DNA from: a virus
Strand: one strand, 5' to 3'
IMG/VR virus record: IMGVR_UViG_3300044732_003033
Span: 1-32,483 of that record
Length of the DNA: 32,483 nucleotides
Shown here: positions 7,355 to 14,251 of the stretch, in pieces
How the letters are laid out: each line of letters begins with the position of its first letter
Position numbering within the stretch: position 1 is the first letter of the stretch
Position numbers and translations under genes: made by a program
The notes under the pieces: generated by a model
The model's input: the letters and a program-made list of their open reading frames with translations, nothing else
Told to the model about the DNA's origin: nothing
Database searches by the model: none

Positions 7355-7627
7355 ATGAACAAGATAAAGATTACTTGGAAGGCCTTCTCCAATGGAGGCA
7401 GCCGGCCAGAGACTTCGGTCGAATTTGACACGGAACTCTTCATCACGCCGATCGCATTCTGCGATGCAGCGTTCCGCGCAACAAACGTCTACTCAGGTGC
7501 ATTGTGGGACATAATCCAGCCAATGCTCTCGCCTGACCGCACGCACACCGCGCTGTCAGTCGGCGATGAGGTAACTGTCGACGACGTCACGTTCCGCTGC
7601 GAGCCTGCGGGCTGGTCAGTCAACTAA
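7355..7627 (+). CDS. Hypothetical 90-aa protein, leaderless
   Basis: TATAAT 7343-7348, ATG 6 nt later, no ribosome-binding sequence. Predicted mostly beta (MNKIKITWKAF, VGDEVTVDDVTFRCEP). No motif recognised. Confidence 0.75.
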   Translation: MNKIKITWKAFSNGGSRPETSVEFDTELFITPIAFCDAAFRATNVYSGALWDIIQPMLSPDRTHTALSVGDEVTVDDVTFRCEPAGWSVN

Positions 7628-7669
7628 GGACTGTATAATGACATCACAACCTACGGAAAGACAATAACA

Positions 7670-8074
7670 ATGTTTCAACACGCAACAATCACAGAGCGAG
7701 ACCGTCGCACGACGTACGCATTCAATGGCCCAGTCATCGAAGAGAAAGACGTCTACGATGGCGATGACGTTTGGAATGAGCGCATCAAGGTCACGTGCTC
7801 GCACAACAAAGACAAGAAGCGCTACGAGGCGTACGTGTCATGGTGCAAAGCATCGTCACGCGGCAACTTCTCAGTCGAGCAGTTTGCAATCTTCACAGAT
7901 CCAAATGTCCTCGTGCACGCAGAGCCAACAGGCCGCTTCAGCGACAACAAGTTCAACGCGTTCTGTGCGGAAGTGCAGCACGTGTGCATTAGCATCGCGG
8001 CTGACACATACAACATCAGCAGTGCAGCCGAGCTTCTGCGCAAGGCGCAGAGTTACTCCTTGGTCAACAACTAA
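7670..8074 (+). CDS. Hypothetical 134-aa protein
   Basis: Promoter TATAAT 7634-7639 begins 7 bases after the preceding stop; leader has ACGGAAAGACAATAACA. Contains an Asp-rich turn (EKDVYDGDDVWNERI) and a helical C-terminus. Not recognised. Confidence 0.75.
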   Translation: MFQHATITERDRRTTYAFNGPVIEEKDVYDGDDVWNERIKVTCSHNKDKKRYEAYVSWCKASSRGNFSVEQFAIFTDPNVLVHAEPTGRFSDNKFNAFCAEVQHVCISIAADTYNISSAAELLRKAQSYSLVNN

Positions 8075-8119
8075 GGACTGTATAATGTACTCATACCCAA
8101 TACGAAAGGACACACAACA

Positions 8120-8338
8120 ATGTCAACATCAATGAGCATTCACGCCGAACGTGGCGACAAGATTGCAGTCGAGGTAAAAGACTGGGGCACGTACATGTCA
8201 GTGACAGTTACGTTCGGTCGCAACTCAATTGCGATGTACCCGAAGGAGCACGAAGGTGTGTCTGTCGCTGAACAGATTCACGAAGTGCTGAAGGCGTTCG
8301 CCAACGCGAGCGTCTCTTTCCCAAACCAAGAAAACTAA
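8120..8338 (+). CDS. Hypothetical 72-aa protein
   Basis: Promoter TATAAT 8081-8086, leader ACGAAAGGACACACAACA. N-terminal half is beta-like (KIAVEVKDWGTYMSVTVTFG), followed by one helix (VAEQIHEVLKAF). Not recognised. Confidence 0.75.
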   Translation: MSTSMSIHAERGDKIAVEVKDWGTYMSVTVTFGRNSIAMYPKEHEGVSVAEQIHEVLKAFANASVSFPNQEN

Positions 8339-8386
8339 AACTAGAGAAGTTATAATGACTTCATACCCAATTGAAAGGATAACAAC

Positions 8387-8758
8387 ATGGGCGACAGAGC
8401 AGTAATCGGATTCAAGGCAGACAAGGAAGCAATTCCAGTCTTTTTATACGCACACTGGGGCGGCAGCGATAGGTATCGCGACGCGATGAAAGCAATCGAG
8501 GCAGCACGTCCTCGATGGGACGACGCAGCGTATGCAACGCGCATCGGCATCTCACAAATTGTCGAGAACTACTGGCACGAGGAACTTGGGTTCGGCATCA
8601 GTGCCGGCCACAACTCATTCAGCACGCCCGACTATGACGACGTCATTCTCATCACATGGGCGGACAGGACCGTCGACGTAGTGAGCGCAGATGACTCAAC
8701 CGTTGTCAAGCAGACGATGCCATTCGACATGTTTCTCAGAATTACGATAATGAGCTAA
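8387..8758 (+). CDS. Conserved phage protein, MGDRAVIGF type
   Basis: 123 aa. Promoter TATAAT 8351-8356, leader TTGAAAGGATAACAAC. The N-terminus MGDRAVIGF followed by VFLYAHWGG is a pattern I associate with a widespread phage family of unknown function (usually MGDRANI... with LYxHWGG). The end carries VDVVSADDSTVV. Function unknown. Confidence 0.8.
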   Translation: MGDRAVIGFKADKEAIPVFLYAHWGGSDRYRDAMKAIEAARPRWDDAAYATRIGISQIVENYWHEELGFGISAGHNSFSTPDYDDVILITWADRTVDVVSADDSTVVKQTMPFDMFLRITIMS

Positions 8759-8777
8759 GGACTGTATAATGGCTACT

Positions 8778-9002
8778 ATGACGAATGATACATACATCAA
8801 AAAAGAATACGGCTCGCTTGTCGGGCGCACAATTATGGGCGTCCGCCCACTGCGCCAGGCAGAGCTCGAGGACATGGGCTGGGAAGACGGGTGGGGCTCG
8901 ATAGGCTTCGCCATCATTCTCGATGACGGGCAGGTACTAATTCCATCATCAGATCCAGAAGGTAATAGCCCAGGCCATGTGTTCATGGGCGACCTTGCGT
9001 AA
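8778..9002 (+). CDS. Hypothetical 74-aa protein, leaderless
   Basis: TATAAT 8765-8770 is 7 nt before ATG 8778; an in-frame ATG at 8769 lies inside the -10 and is excluded. Begins MTNDTYIKKEYGSLVG; beta-rich middle GFAIILDDGQVLI. Followed by two tandem 34-bp repeats rather than by a promoter. Confidence 0.75.
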   Translation: MTNDTYIKKEYGSLVGRTIMGVRPLRQAELEDMGWEDGWGSIGFAIILDDGQVLIPSSDPEGNSPGHVFMGDLA

Positions 9003-9004
9003 CA

Positions 9005-9038
9005 GGCCTGCCATAGGCTGCATAATTTATTGACGGGC
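9005..9038 (+). repeat. 34-bp repeat family, copy c
   Basis: GGCCTGCCATAGGCTG ... TTATTGACGGGC. It starts 3 bases after the stop at 9002 and is followed 3 bases later by copy d. Its centre has CATAAT, a -10-like box. Confidence 0.75.
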
Positions 9039-9041
9039 TCA

Positions 9042-9075
9042 GGCCTGCCATAGGCTGTGCAGCCTATTGACGGGC
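9042..9075 (+). repeat. 34-bp repeat family, copy d
   Basis: Same length and ends as copy c; its centre is GGCTGTGCAGCC, a near-palindrome. Bases 9076-9140 hold another hairpin-prone GC stretch (GGCGC gcaa GCGCC) and no gene; the next promoter is at 9150. Confidence 0.75.
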
Positions 9076-9178
9076 ATCACGTCTGCGGAATAGCGCTGGC
9101 GCGCAAGCGCCGATAGTGGAAGGCGCGCAGTCGACGTAGCCTAGGAAAGTATAATGAACCCATACGAAAGGACACACA

Positions 9179-9361
9179 ATGTCACAAAAATACAACGCGT
9201 CAATAGTACTGACCTTTGACCAATTCGAAGCCAAGGATGGTGATGCAGCTGATGTACTGCTCGAAGACTTCATTGACAAGCTCAATGCACTCTGCGAAGG
9301 AATAGACTCCAAGCTGGTCTACCATTCCGCCGACCCGTATGTCGAGCACGTGACTTTCTAG
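9179..9361 (+). CDS. Hypothetical 60-aa protein
   Basis: Promoter TATAAT 9150-9155 and a short leader ACGAAAGGACACACA. The product is acidic with a helix (DVLLEDFIDKLNAL). Its stop TAG overlaps the start of the next promoter's GAGAAGT box. Confidence 0.75.
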   Translation: MSQKYNASIVLTFDQFEAKDGDAADVLLEDFIDKLNALCEGIDSKLVYHSADPYVEHVTF

Positions 9362-9401
9362 AGAAGTTATAATAAACTTGTCAACGACGAAAGGACACCA
9401 A

Positions 9402-9590
9402 ATGAAGAGCAAGACTGAAGTGAAAATGATTGAGATCCCAAAGTGCGACATCTGCGGAGACGATGCTGAGTACGATGGAAAGACTGTAATGGGGCCTTGG
9501 AGCTTCATGTGCCAAGACGACTTCGAGTTCTTCGGTGTTGGCCTCGGCACTGGCCTAGGTCAGCGAATCGTTCTCGTCGAGAGCAAGTAG
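9402..9590 (+). CDS. Small Cys-containing protein, 62 aa
   Basis: Promoter TATAAT 9368-9373, leader GACGAAAGGACACCAA, ATG 9402. CDICG near residue 15 plus one later Cys (FMCQDD) suggests an incomplete zinc site. An in-frame TTG at 9378 would translate the leader itself but is not needed. Confidence 0.72.
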   Translation: MKSKTEVKMIEIPKCDICGDDAEYDGKTVMGPWSFMCQDDFEFFGVGLGTGLGQRIVLVESK

Positions 9591-9639
9591 CGAGACTGGG
9601 GAACTTATAATGAACTTGTCAATCACGAAAGGACACACA

Positions 9640-9963
9640 ATGAAGAACCCACACACCTGGCGACTCGACTGGAAGCAACGCGAGACGTTCAAAGGCGTCA
9701 CGCAAGTTTGGACTGCCGATGGCGACATGTTCGCTCTCGAAGTTCAAGAGCAAGACGATGACACAGTCGTTGGAACTGTTTGGCGTCGAATCCCGGCGAC
9801 CTTCTGGGAACCCGAAGACGTCGCCTGCGTACATGAGCAGACCTATGAGTCAGTGAACGAGGCGAAGTTCCTGCTCGAGAAACTAGACGCGGACGAACTC
9901 GCTGCCGAGTTGGAGAACGAAGCACGCCTTGAAGAGTCATACCGCGAGTTAGCTGAAAACTAG
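9640..9963 (+). CDS. Hypothetical 107-aa acidic protein
   Basis: Promoter TATAAT 9606-9611, leader ACGAAAGGACACACA, ATG 9640. N-terminal half beta-like with several Trp; C-terminal half a long acidic helix (LDADELAAELENEARLEE). Not recognised. Confidence 0.75.
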   Translation: MKNPHTWRLDWKQRETFKGVTQVWTADGDMFALEVQEQDDDTVVGTVWRRIPATFWEPEDVACVHEQTYESVNEAKFLLEKLDADELAAELENEARLEESYRELAEN

Positions 9964-10008
9964 AGAAGGTATAATGACTGTATACCCAGTACGAAAGGAC
10001 ACAACAAA

Positions 10009-10515
10009 ATGGGAATGGACGTAGTTGGCCGGAGCAACCCGGACGCATACTTTAGAAACAATGTATGGTGGTGGAGACCACTATGGGACTACTGTGTTGA
10101 GGTAGCACCTGAACTATGTGGCGACGTGGAAGGTCACACCAACGATGGCGACGGGCTCGATGAAGACGGCGCGGCACAGCTTTCCGCAGTTCTCTGCAAC
10201 GAGATTGAGTCGGGTCGCACTGCGCGATACATGCGAAGTTACAATAAGATGCTCGCAAGCTTTCCAAGGCACGACTGTAAGCACTGCCAGGGCACGGGCA
10301 TTCGCGAAGACCAGGTAGGCATCGACATGGGCATGCCAACCAAAGAACTCGACGAACACGCTGCTGTCATCACGGGCCGCACGCATGGCTGGTGCAACGC
10401 ATGCAATGGCGAAGGCAAAGCCGATGACGTCGCCACCTGGTACGCATTCAGTGTCGAGAATGTGCAGAACTTCGCGGACTTCCTCGACGACTGCGGCGGC
10501 TTCCACATCTACTAA
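10009..10515 (+). CDS. Conserved phage protein with DnaJ-type CxxCxGxG zinc motifs
   Basis: 168 aa. Promoter TATAAT 9970-9975, leader ACGAAAGGACACAACAAA. The start MGMDVVGR with NNVWWWRPLWDY is a pattern I associate with a common phage family. CKHCQGTG and CNACNGEG are two DnaJ-like zinc-binding motifs about 45 residues apart. The C-terminus ends in a helix and GGFHIY. Role unknown; DnaJ-like zinc domains usually bind protein. Confidence 0.82.
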   Translation: MGMDVVGRSNPDAYFRNNVWWWRPLWDYCVEVAPELCGDVEGHTNDGDGLDEDGAAQLSAVLCNEIESGRTARYMRSYNKMLASFPRHDCKHCQGTGIREDQVGIDMGMPTKELDEHAAVITGRTHGWCNACNGEGKADDVATWYAFSVENVQNFADFLDDCGGFHIY

Positions 10516-10559
10516 TCTAAGGATTGTATAATAATCTACGTAACAACGAAAGGTACGAA

Positions 10560-10763
10560 ATGAAAATTGGAGACAAAATAATCATCCGTGAAGAGGGTGC
10601 TTTCTTCGGCGAGGAAGGAATCATTTTTGAGCTTCCAAAAGCCGAACTCAAGGGACCAGGCTTTGACTTGAGCGTCCCGGTAGAGCACCAAACAGCCGTG
10701 GTAAAGATCTTCGGTGGGGCTATGGGCGTCTTTGTAAAGCCATCAGACCTCGAGCTAATCTAA
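10560..10763 (+). CDS. Small SH3/KOW-like protein, 67 aa
   Basis: Promoter TATAAT 10527-10532, leader ACGAAAGGTACGAA, ATG 10560. MKIGDKIIIREEGAF followed by EEGIIFEL and VVKIFGG reads as a small beta barrel of KOW/SH3 type, as seen in phage proteins with a G-x-x-V/I core. Function unknown. Confidence 0.75.
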   Translation: MKIGDKIIIREEGAFFGEEGIIFELPKAELKGPGFDLSVPVEHQTAVVKIFGGAMGVFVKPSDLELI

Positions 10764-10797
10764 GGATTGTATAATAGTATTCAACGAAGGGACAACA

Positions 10798-11046
10798 ATG
10801 ACAACTAAGACAACCATCACCGATCAGGAACTAATCGACGCGTTTAGCGGCCAGGGCCACTGCAAGATTTGGGAGGCGACGTTCATTCCAGAAGAGGCAC
10901 CGTACCCAAGCGTTGACTTGTGGGACCGCCGGTTCTTCATGGCGCCTAACAAAGCAACGGCTACCAGAATCGCACGGGAGTACGGGAAGCGCATCATTGA
11001 CAAGAAGATGATTTACGTCTATGTGGCGGGCCGCTCAGGTTGCTAA
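10798..11046 (+). CDS. Hypothetical 82-aa protein
   Basis: Promoter TATAAT 10770-10775, short leader ACGAAGGGACAACA. Contains a central NKATATRIAREYGKRII helix and a C-terminal GRSGC. Not recognised. Confidence 0.75.
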   Translation: MTTKTTITDQELIDAFSGQGHCKIWEATFIPEEAPYPSVDLWDRRFFMAPNKATATRIAREYGKRIIDKKMIYVYVAGRSGC

Positions 11047-11095
11047 CCTGGGACGGTATAATAACTACATCAACCTCAACGACGAAGGAAAAACA

Positions 11096-11374
11096 ATGAA
11101 CGCAAAAGAAATGCCAAAAGCTGGTGACGTAATCACTCTTGAAAAGTGGCGCCACAATCCTGACCTTCCGTGGGAGTGCCAATTCAAGGCGTTCCATCAC
11201 GGCGGCTACGGCGGTGAGTGCTACTGCAAGAAAAACGAGCAGTACTTCATAAAGTTCACTGTCGAAGAGATTATGTGGTTCGCCGATAACTCGATTGAGG
11301 CGCACGGGCACCTTGAGGATGGCACGCGCCATTACATGATGCTCGACGGGCCTCATGGCGACGCGTGCTACTAA
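11096..11374 (+). CDS. Hypothetical 92-aa protein
   Basis: Promoter TATAAT 11057-11062, leader ACGACGAAGGAAAAACA, ATG 11096. Starts MNAKEMPKAGDVITLEK; has HHGGYGGECYC in the middle and several His, so a metal role is possible but unsupported. The next 200 bases are non-coding. Confidence 0.74.
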   Translation: MNAKEMPKAGDVITLEKWRHNPDLPWECQFKAFHHGGYGGECYCKKNEQYFIKFTVEEIMWFADNSIEAHGHLEDGTRHYMMLDGPHGDACY

Positions 11375-11399
11375 TCGCGCGTAAAAGTTTGCCCGGCTC

Positions 11400-11418
11400 G
11401 AGATAGTAAAATAATCTC
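11400..11418 (+). promoter_or_regulatory. Divergent promoter with inverted repeat around the -10
   Basis: TAAAAT at 11407-11412 is framed by GAGAT (11400-11404) and ATCTC (11414-11418). Unlike other array promoters it lacks the GGGA box, so it may be separately regulated. Confidence 0.5.
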
Positions 11419-11556
11419 AGACGGGTAGGCCTGCTACGTGGGCTTCCACGTAATGACGGGCCACAAAAGACCTGGGTGACTTTCGTCGCCACCCAGGATG
11501 TAAGTGCTTGAGCGCTAGGGTACAGCCTCCTTTCGTCCCCTAGCGCTCGCGCTTAC
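11419..11556 (+). ncRNA. Candidate sRNA with anti-Shine-Dalgarno hairpin loop
   Basis: No gene fits here. Hairpin 1: CCTGGGT (11471-11477) with ACCCAGG (11491-11497), containing ACTTTCGTC. Hairpin 2: GTAAGTGC (11500-11507) with GCGCTTAC (11549-11556), a two-base bulge, then a perfect 11-bp stem 11510-11520/11538-11548. Its 17-nt loop (11521-11537) contains CCTCCTTTC, as in the 3' tail of actinobacterial 16S rRNA, and TCCTTTCGTC, the exact complement of the leader GACGAAAGGA. Start near 11419 and end near 11556 are inferred. Confidence 0.7.
11428..11461 (+). repeat. 34-bp repeat family, copy f
   Basis: GGCCTGCTACGTGG ... CACGTAATGACGGGC; the middle can form a CTACGTGG/CCACGTA hairpin. It lies at the 5' end of the candidate sRNA. 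Confidence 0.65.
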
Positions 11557-11584
11557 TCCAACCTGGGACTGTATAATAGCTCTT

Positions 11585-11740
11585 ATGGAAACGACAAACA
11601 CACCAACAAAAGCAGAAATAATCGTGAAGACCTGTGAGTTCCTCGCGGACGTCGAGAAAAAGCTCGCCGCCGGAGAAATTACAGAGTACCAGGCAGACCT
11701 ACAGTACAGTGTCGCGCTGCTGGCACTCAGCCAGGCATAA
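11585..11740 (+). CDS. Hypothetical 51-aa helical protein, leaderless
   Basis: TATAAT 11572-11577 is 7 nt before ATG. Product METTNTPTKAEIIV..., almost entirely helical with one Cys. Not recognised. Confidence 0.75.
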   Translation: METTNTPTKAEIIVKTCEFLADVEKKLAAGEITEYQADLQYSVALLALSQA

Positions 11741-11784
11741 CCTGGGATTGTATAATAGTTCTTACCACGACGAAAGGAAACACA

Positions 11785-12009
11785 ATGACAATGATTGACA
11801 CACCCGAAGGAATTGAGCACTGGCGCGTCGCGTCTGCAATCTCGATGCTGAGACTCGAGGTCAACACCGGGATGAAAGCTGCGCGCTACAGCCTTCTCAA
11901 GGCGTGCGAGCTCAACTGGGGCTGCCCTAAGAAGACCAAGGCAGGCGCTCTCAAGTGGATGCTCGACTACTACGCGAAGACGTACGGTCACGAGTACGGG
12001 GCGGCATAG
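11785..12009 (+). CDS. Hypothetical 74-aa helical protein
   Basis: Promoter TATAAT 11751-11756, leader ACGACGAAAGGAAACACA, ATG 11785. Helical, with LRLEVNTGMKAARYSLLK and a CPKKTKAGAL segment. Possibly DNA- or protein-binding; not recognised. Confidence 0.76.
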   Translation: MTMIDTPEGIEHWRVASAISMLRLEVNTGMKAARYSLLKACELNWGCPKKTKAGALKWMLDYYAKTYGHEYGAA

Positions 12010-12020
12010 CCCCCAACTTG

Positions 12021-12080
12021 GGACTGTATAATGGTCTTACAAGCCAGCGCGGCAATTGCGCCGGCAGGGACCACGAACTT
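12021..12080 (+). promoter_or_regulatory. Array promoter with only a ~50-nt non-coding stretch behind it
   Basis: TATAAT 12027-12032 preceded by TTGGGACTG. The following bases to the next promoter contain a GC-rich foldable segment (GCGCGGCAATTGCGCC) and no start codon at the expected distance. It could make a very short RNA or be a decayed cassette. Confidence 0.6.
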
Positions 12081-12099
12081 GAGAAAGTATAATGGTCCT

Positions 12100-12180
12100 A
12101 TAAGATCTGGTTGGAACGACCAAAACCTTCCGATTATGGAAGGCCCTGGCCCGGGGTAAAAGTTCCAGGGCACCCAACAA
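12100..12180 (+). ncRNA. Small structured RNA candidate with consecutive hairpins
   Basis: TATAAT 12088-12093 predicts a start near 12100. No frame longer than a few codons. Hairpins in order: TGGT/ACCA (12108/12119), CCTTCC/GGAAGG (12126-12131/12138-12143), CCCTGG/CCAGGG (12144-12149/12165-12170). It ends before the promoter of RNA copy B. Confidence 0.55.
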
Positions 12181-12203
12181 ACTTGGGACTGTATAATGAT
12201 ACT

Positions 12204-12429
12204 GTTCCGGTTCGCTGGATACCACATAATCAGCCACTTGGTTGGTGTTCGCTGTCACTGTCACGATAAGGCTCTGCAGGAAGATAAGGCTCTTCGTTCG
12301 TCCGCGGCGAAAGAATCCGTCCTCCTCTCACGTATCCGTCCTCCTCTGTTACACTCCCGAACGTCAGCTCCCGACGGGGAAGAGTGGTGGAGGTCGCCCC
12401 TCCCGATTGTGTGGTATCCCGCGACTCGG
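12204..12429 (+). ncRNA. Structured RNA candidate, copy B
   Basis: Promoter TATAAT 12192-12197. Arms GGATACCACATAATC (12217-12231) and GATTGTGTGGTATCC (12405-12419) pair over 15 bp with one G-U; CCGGTTCGC (12207-12215) and GCGACTCGG (12421-12429) extend it. GATAAGGCTCT occurs at 12265 and 12283, ATCCGTCCTC at 12315 and 12334, hairpin CGTC/GACG at 12362/12373, then GTGGTGGAGGT. The motif order is the same as in copy A. The 3' arm runs into the GGGA box of the next promoter. A weak open frame across it has no leader and is not credited. Confidence 0.85.
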
Positions 12430-12446
12430 GACTGTATAATGATTCT

Positions 12447-12653
12447 ATGACGAAGGGAAACAAAATGAACAAGTACACTGAAATGCTGGTGCTCAAGAGA
12501 CTGGTCGCAGCCGAGGTAGTCATCGATAAGTTGAGCGATGAACAAAAGTATCGGGACGTGATGACTGTGTCCGAGTTTGTCAAGCTCAAGATGGCAGTCG
12601 AAGGAGCACGCGCGCTCCTCGAGGAAGACCTGGTCTCGCGAGTCGCGAACTAG
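12447..12653 (+). CDS. Small helical protein with two in-frame starts, paralogue of 14636
   Basis: TATAAT 12435-12440. ATG 12447 is 6 nt downstream (leaderless, 68 aa). The leader's CGAAGGGAAACAAA is itself in frame and leads to ATG 12465 (62 aa), so the long form would begin MTKGNKM. The shared body NKYTEMLVLKRL ... VKLKMAVEGARALLEEDL matches the gene at 14636 (NIYTEITAIEKL ... VAVKMAVEAALRLLRDDL). Function unknown. Confidence 0.76.
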   Translation: MTKGNKMNKYTEMLVLKRLVAAEVVIDKLSDEQKYRDVMTVSEFVKLKMAVEGARALLEEDLVSRVAN

Positions 12654-12687
12654 GGATTGTATAATAGTAAACGACGAAAGGAAACAA

Positions 12688-12864
12688 ATGAGAAACGAAG
12701 ATTACGATTACGACCACCGTGACGACCTCCAGGGTCACCACGCCGCAGGCGCAGCCGAGGCGGCTTGGGAAAACGCGATGGACGAGGACGAGGACGAGGA
12801 CGAGGTCGATCCCAAGTGGGAGATGGAACTCGAGTCGCGACCCTGGCACTGCCCGTTCGACTAA
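12688..12864 (+). CDS. Highly acidic 58-aa protein
   Basis: Promoter TATAAT 12660-12665, leader ACGACGAAAGGAAACAA, ATG 12688. MRNEDYDYDHRDD start, Ala-rich middle, then an Asp-Glu repeat (DEDEDEDEV). Could mimic DNA charge, but only the composition suggests it. Confidence 0.72.
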   Translation: MRNEDYDYDHRDDLQGHHAAGAAEAAWENAMDEDEDEDEVDPKWEMELESRPWHCPFD

Positions 12865-12887
12865 CTAAGGACTGTATAATGAACAAC

Positions 12888-13076
12888 ATGAAGACAGCAA
12901 CATCATCGCCCCGCCTCCGCCAGATCGCCAAGGAGGTCACGGAGGCAGTCATGGACTTTCCGAGCGGAGATCGCGGAGAGGTTCTCGAGGCCCTCATTGA
13001 GATCGCGGCCGTAGACCATGAATTGACAGACGCAGAAGTTGCGGTGGTCCAGACTCTAATCTGGGCCCGCAGCTAA
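12888..13076 (+). CDS. Hypothetical 62-aa helical protein, leaderless, paralogue of 16405
   Basis: TATAAT 12875-12880, ATG 7 nt later. IAKEVTEAVMDFP ... EVLEALIEIAAVDHELTDAEV aligns by eye with IARDIKEEARDYP ... EVLEELAAIAVREEELTAAEI of the gene at 16405. The paralogue is leadered, so the two copies differ in translation mode. Confidence 0.75.
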   Translation: MKTATSSPRLRQIAKEVTEAVMDFPSGDRGEVLEALIEIAAVDHELTDAEVAVVQTLIWARS

Positions 13077-13124
13077 ACTAGGGATTGTATAATAGTATTC
13101 ACAACGACGAAAGGACACGCCAAC

Positions 13125-13532
13125 ATGGCAAACGTTGAAAAAGTAAAAGCACAGGCCATCATGGATGAGCTTGGGCCCATCATCAGGGAAGTTGTAGAGC
13201 GCCACGGCCTCGCGGCTCCACAAATGCAATGGAAGTATGGAGCATGGTTTGAACTCAAACTCAATGCGGCACTCATGGAAGAGGGCCCACACGGTATCAA
13301 TCTTGGTTCCAAAGAGGCCTCATGGTTCACCAAGTTTGGGTTCCACGGATTGAACGCGCCGCTTGGTACGGTGTTCATGTCAAAGCATGACTCCTACGTC
13401 TTTGCGGGAATCGCTTCAAAGCGACCTAAGTACCCGGTCTACGCGAAGAATCTTCTTCAAGGGACGTACCACTTCTTCCCGGAAGGCATCATTCCGAGCA
13501 TCAACGCGGCTGCTGAAAAAGCAGCTGTGTAG
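13125..13532 (+). CDS. Conserved phage protein, 135 aa
   Basis: Promoter TATAAT 13088-13093, leader ACGACGAAAGGACACGCCAAC. C-terminal part GTVFMSKHDSYVFAGIA then KRPKYPVYAKNL resembles a domain I have seen in many phage hypothetical proteins (KRPKYPI motif after a small beta unit). Molecular role unknown. Confidence 0.77.
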   Translation: MANVEKVKAQAIMDELGPIIREVVERHGLAAPQMQWKYGAWFELKLNAALMEEGPHGINLGSKEASWFTKFGFHGLNAPLGTVFMSKHDSYVFAGIASKRPKYPVYAKNLLQGTYHFFPEGIIPSINAAAEKAAV

Positions 13533-13579
13533 GCTCGGGACTGTATAATGATTCTACAAGCTGATACAAAAAGGACAAA

Positions 13580-13960
13580 ATGAAAACAATAGCAATTCTC
13601 CAACCCACCGGCGAGCTCACCGCAGTCGGATTCCAACCAGATGAAAACGAGATGCTGGCCAGGCTCCAAGCAGCATGCGGCGGGTACGTCCAGGCGATTG
13701 ACTTGACGGGCACGCTAACGATGTGGGTCAACGAAGAAGGCAAGCTCAACGGGTCTGAGTGGAATGAATGTGCCACGGCTGTCTGGCACGCCATCTACGG
13801 CCCGAGCGATACCATCTTCGGGACGGTAGTGTTTACCGGTGGCGCCGATGAGGACGGTGACACGCAGAGTATCTCTGATGAAGACTGGGCCCGGCTGGCG
13901 CTGGTGGCCGAGGCCTACGACAGAGCGGTCAAGGAAGGCTTCGCCGGGGTTGGGATGTAG
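13580..13960 (+). CDS. DUF3846-like protein, 126 aa, paralogue of 15993
   Basis: Promoter TATAAT 13544-13549, leader AAAAAGGACAAA. The signature VQAIDLTGTLTMWVNEEG then LNGSEWNECATAVW and GTVVFTGG fits the DUF3846 family of small phage proteins. The gene at 15993 shares VKAIQI, MTMWVNEN, ATAVWHAVFGP and GTVVFAG. Function of the family unknown. Confidence 0.8.
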   Translation: MKTIAILQPTGELTAVGFQPDENEMLARLQAACGGYVQAIDLTGTLTMWVNEEGKLNGSEWNECATAVWHAIYGPSDTIFGTVVFTGGADEDGDTQSISDEDWARLALVAEAYDRAVKEGFAGVGM

Positions 13961-13976
13961 CGTTCCGACCAGGCCT

Positions 13977-14008
13977 GGCCTGCCATAGCGCCCGCAGGCA
14001 TGACGGGC
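13977..14008 (+). repeat. 34-bp repeat family, copy e
   Basis: 32 bases: GGCCTGCCATAGCG ... GGCATGACGGGC, with GCCTG/CAGGC inverted ends. It directly precedes a diverged promoter. Confidence 0.6.
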
Positions 14009-14064
14009 ACAGGAATGTAAGATAGGCTCGACAAGGCACGCCGAAAAGAGAGGACGGGCACAAA

Positions 14065-14229
14065 ATGGGATTGTTCACGACGTACATCGCGTACTCGCTG
14101 GGAAAGCGCGCACAGCGGAATCGAGATGCACAGGAGAGATGGGTGCAGTTCGGGAATCTCGACGAGTGCGAAGTATGCGGGTATTCCGAGGAAAAGCACG
14201 ACGACCAAGGTAACTGCCCGACGTACTAA
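14065..14229 (+). CDS. Small Cys/His protein, 54 aa
   Basis: Diverged promoter GGAATG then TAAGAT (14018-14023); leader GAGAGGACGGGCACAAA, where ACGGGCAC replaces the usual sequence and echoes the end of the 34-bp repeat. Product MGLFTTYIAYSLGKRAQRNR with CEVCGYSEEKH and a later Cys: three Cys and one His suggest a zinc knuckle. Confidence 0.72.
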   Translation: MGLFTTYIAYSLGKRAQRNRDAQERWVQFGNLDECEVCGYSEEKHDDQGNCPTY

Positions 14230-14251
14230 CCCGGGACTGTATAATGATCTT

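Noticed and set aside
9005-9075. CRISPR-like tandem repeats
   Set aside because: Only two units are in tandem with a 3-base gap and no spacers. The other copies are kilobases apart.
12196-12450. 84-codon frame over RNA copy B
   Set aside because: Its start codon lies in the -10 box, it has no leader, its composition is odd, and the region is explained better by the paired arms and motifs shared with copy A.
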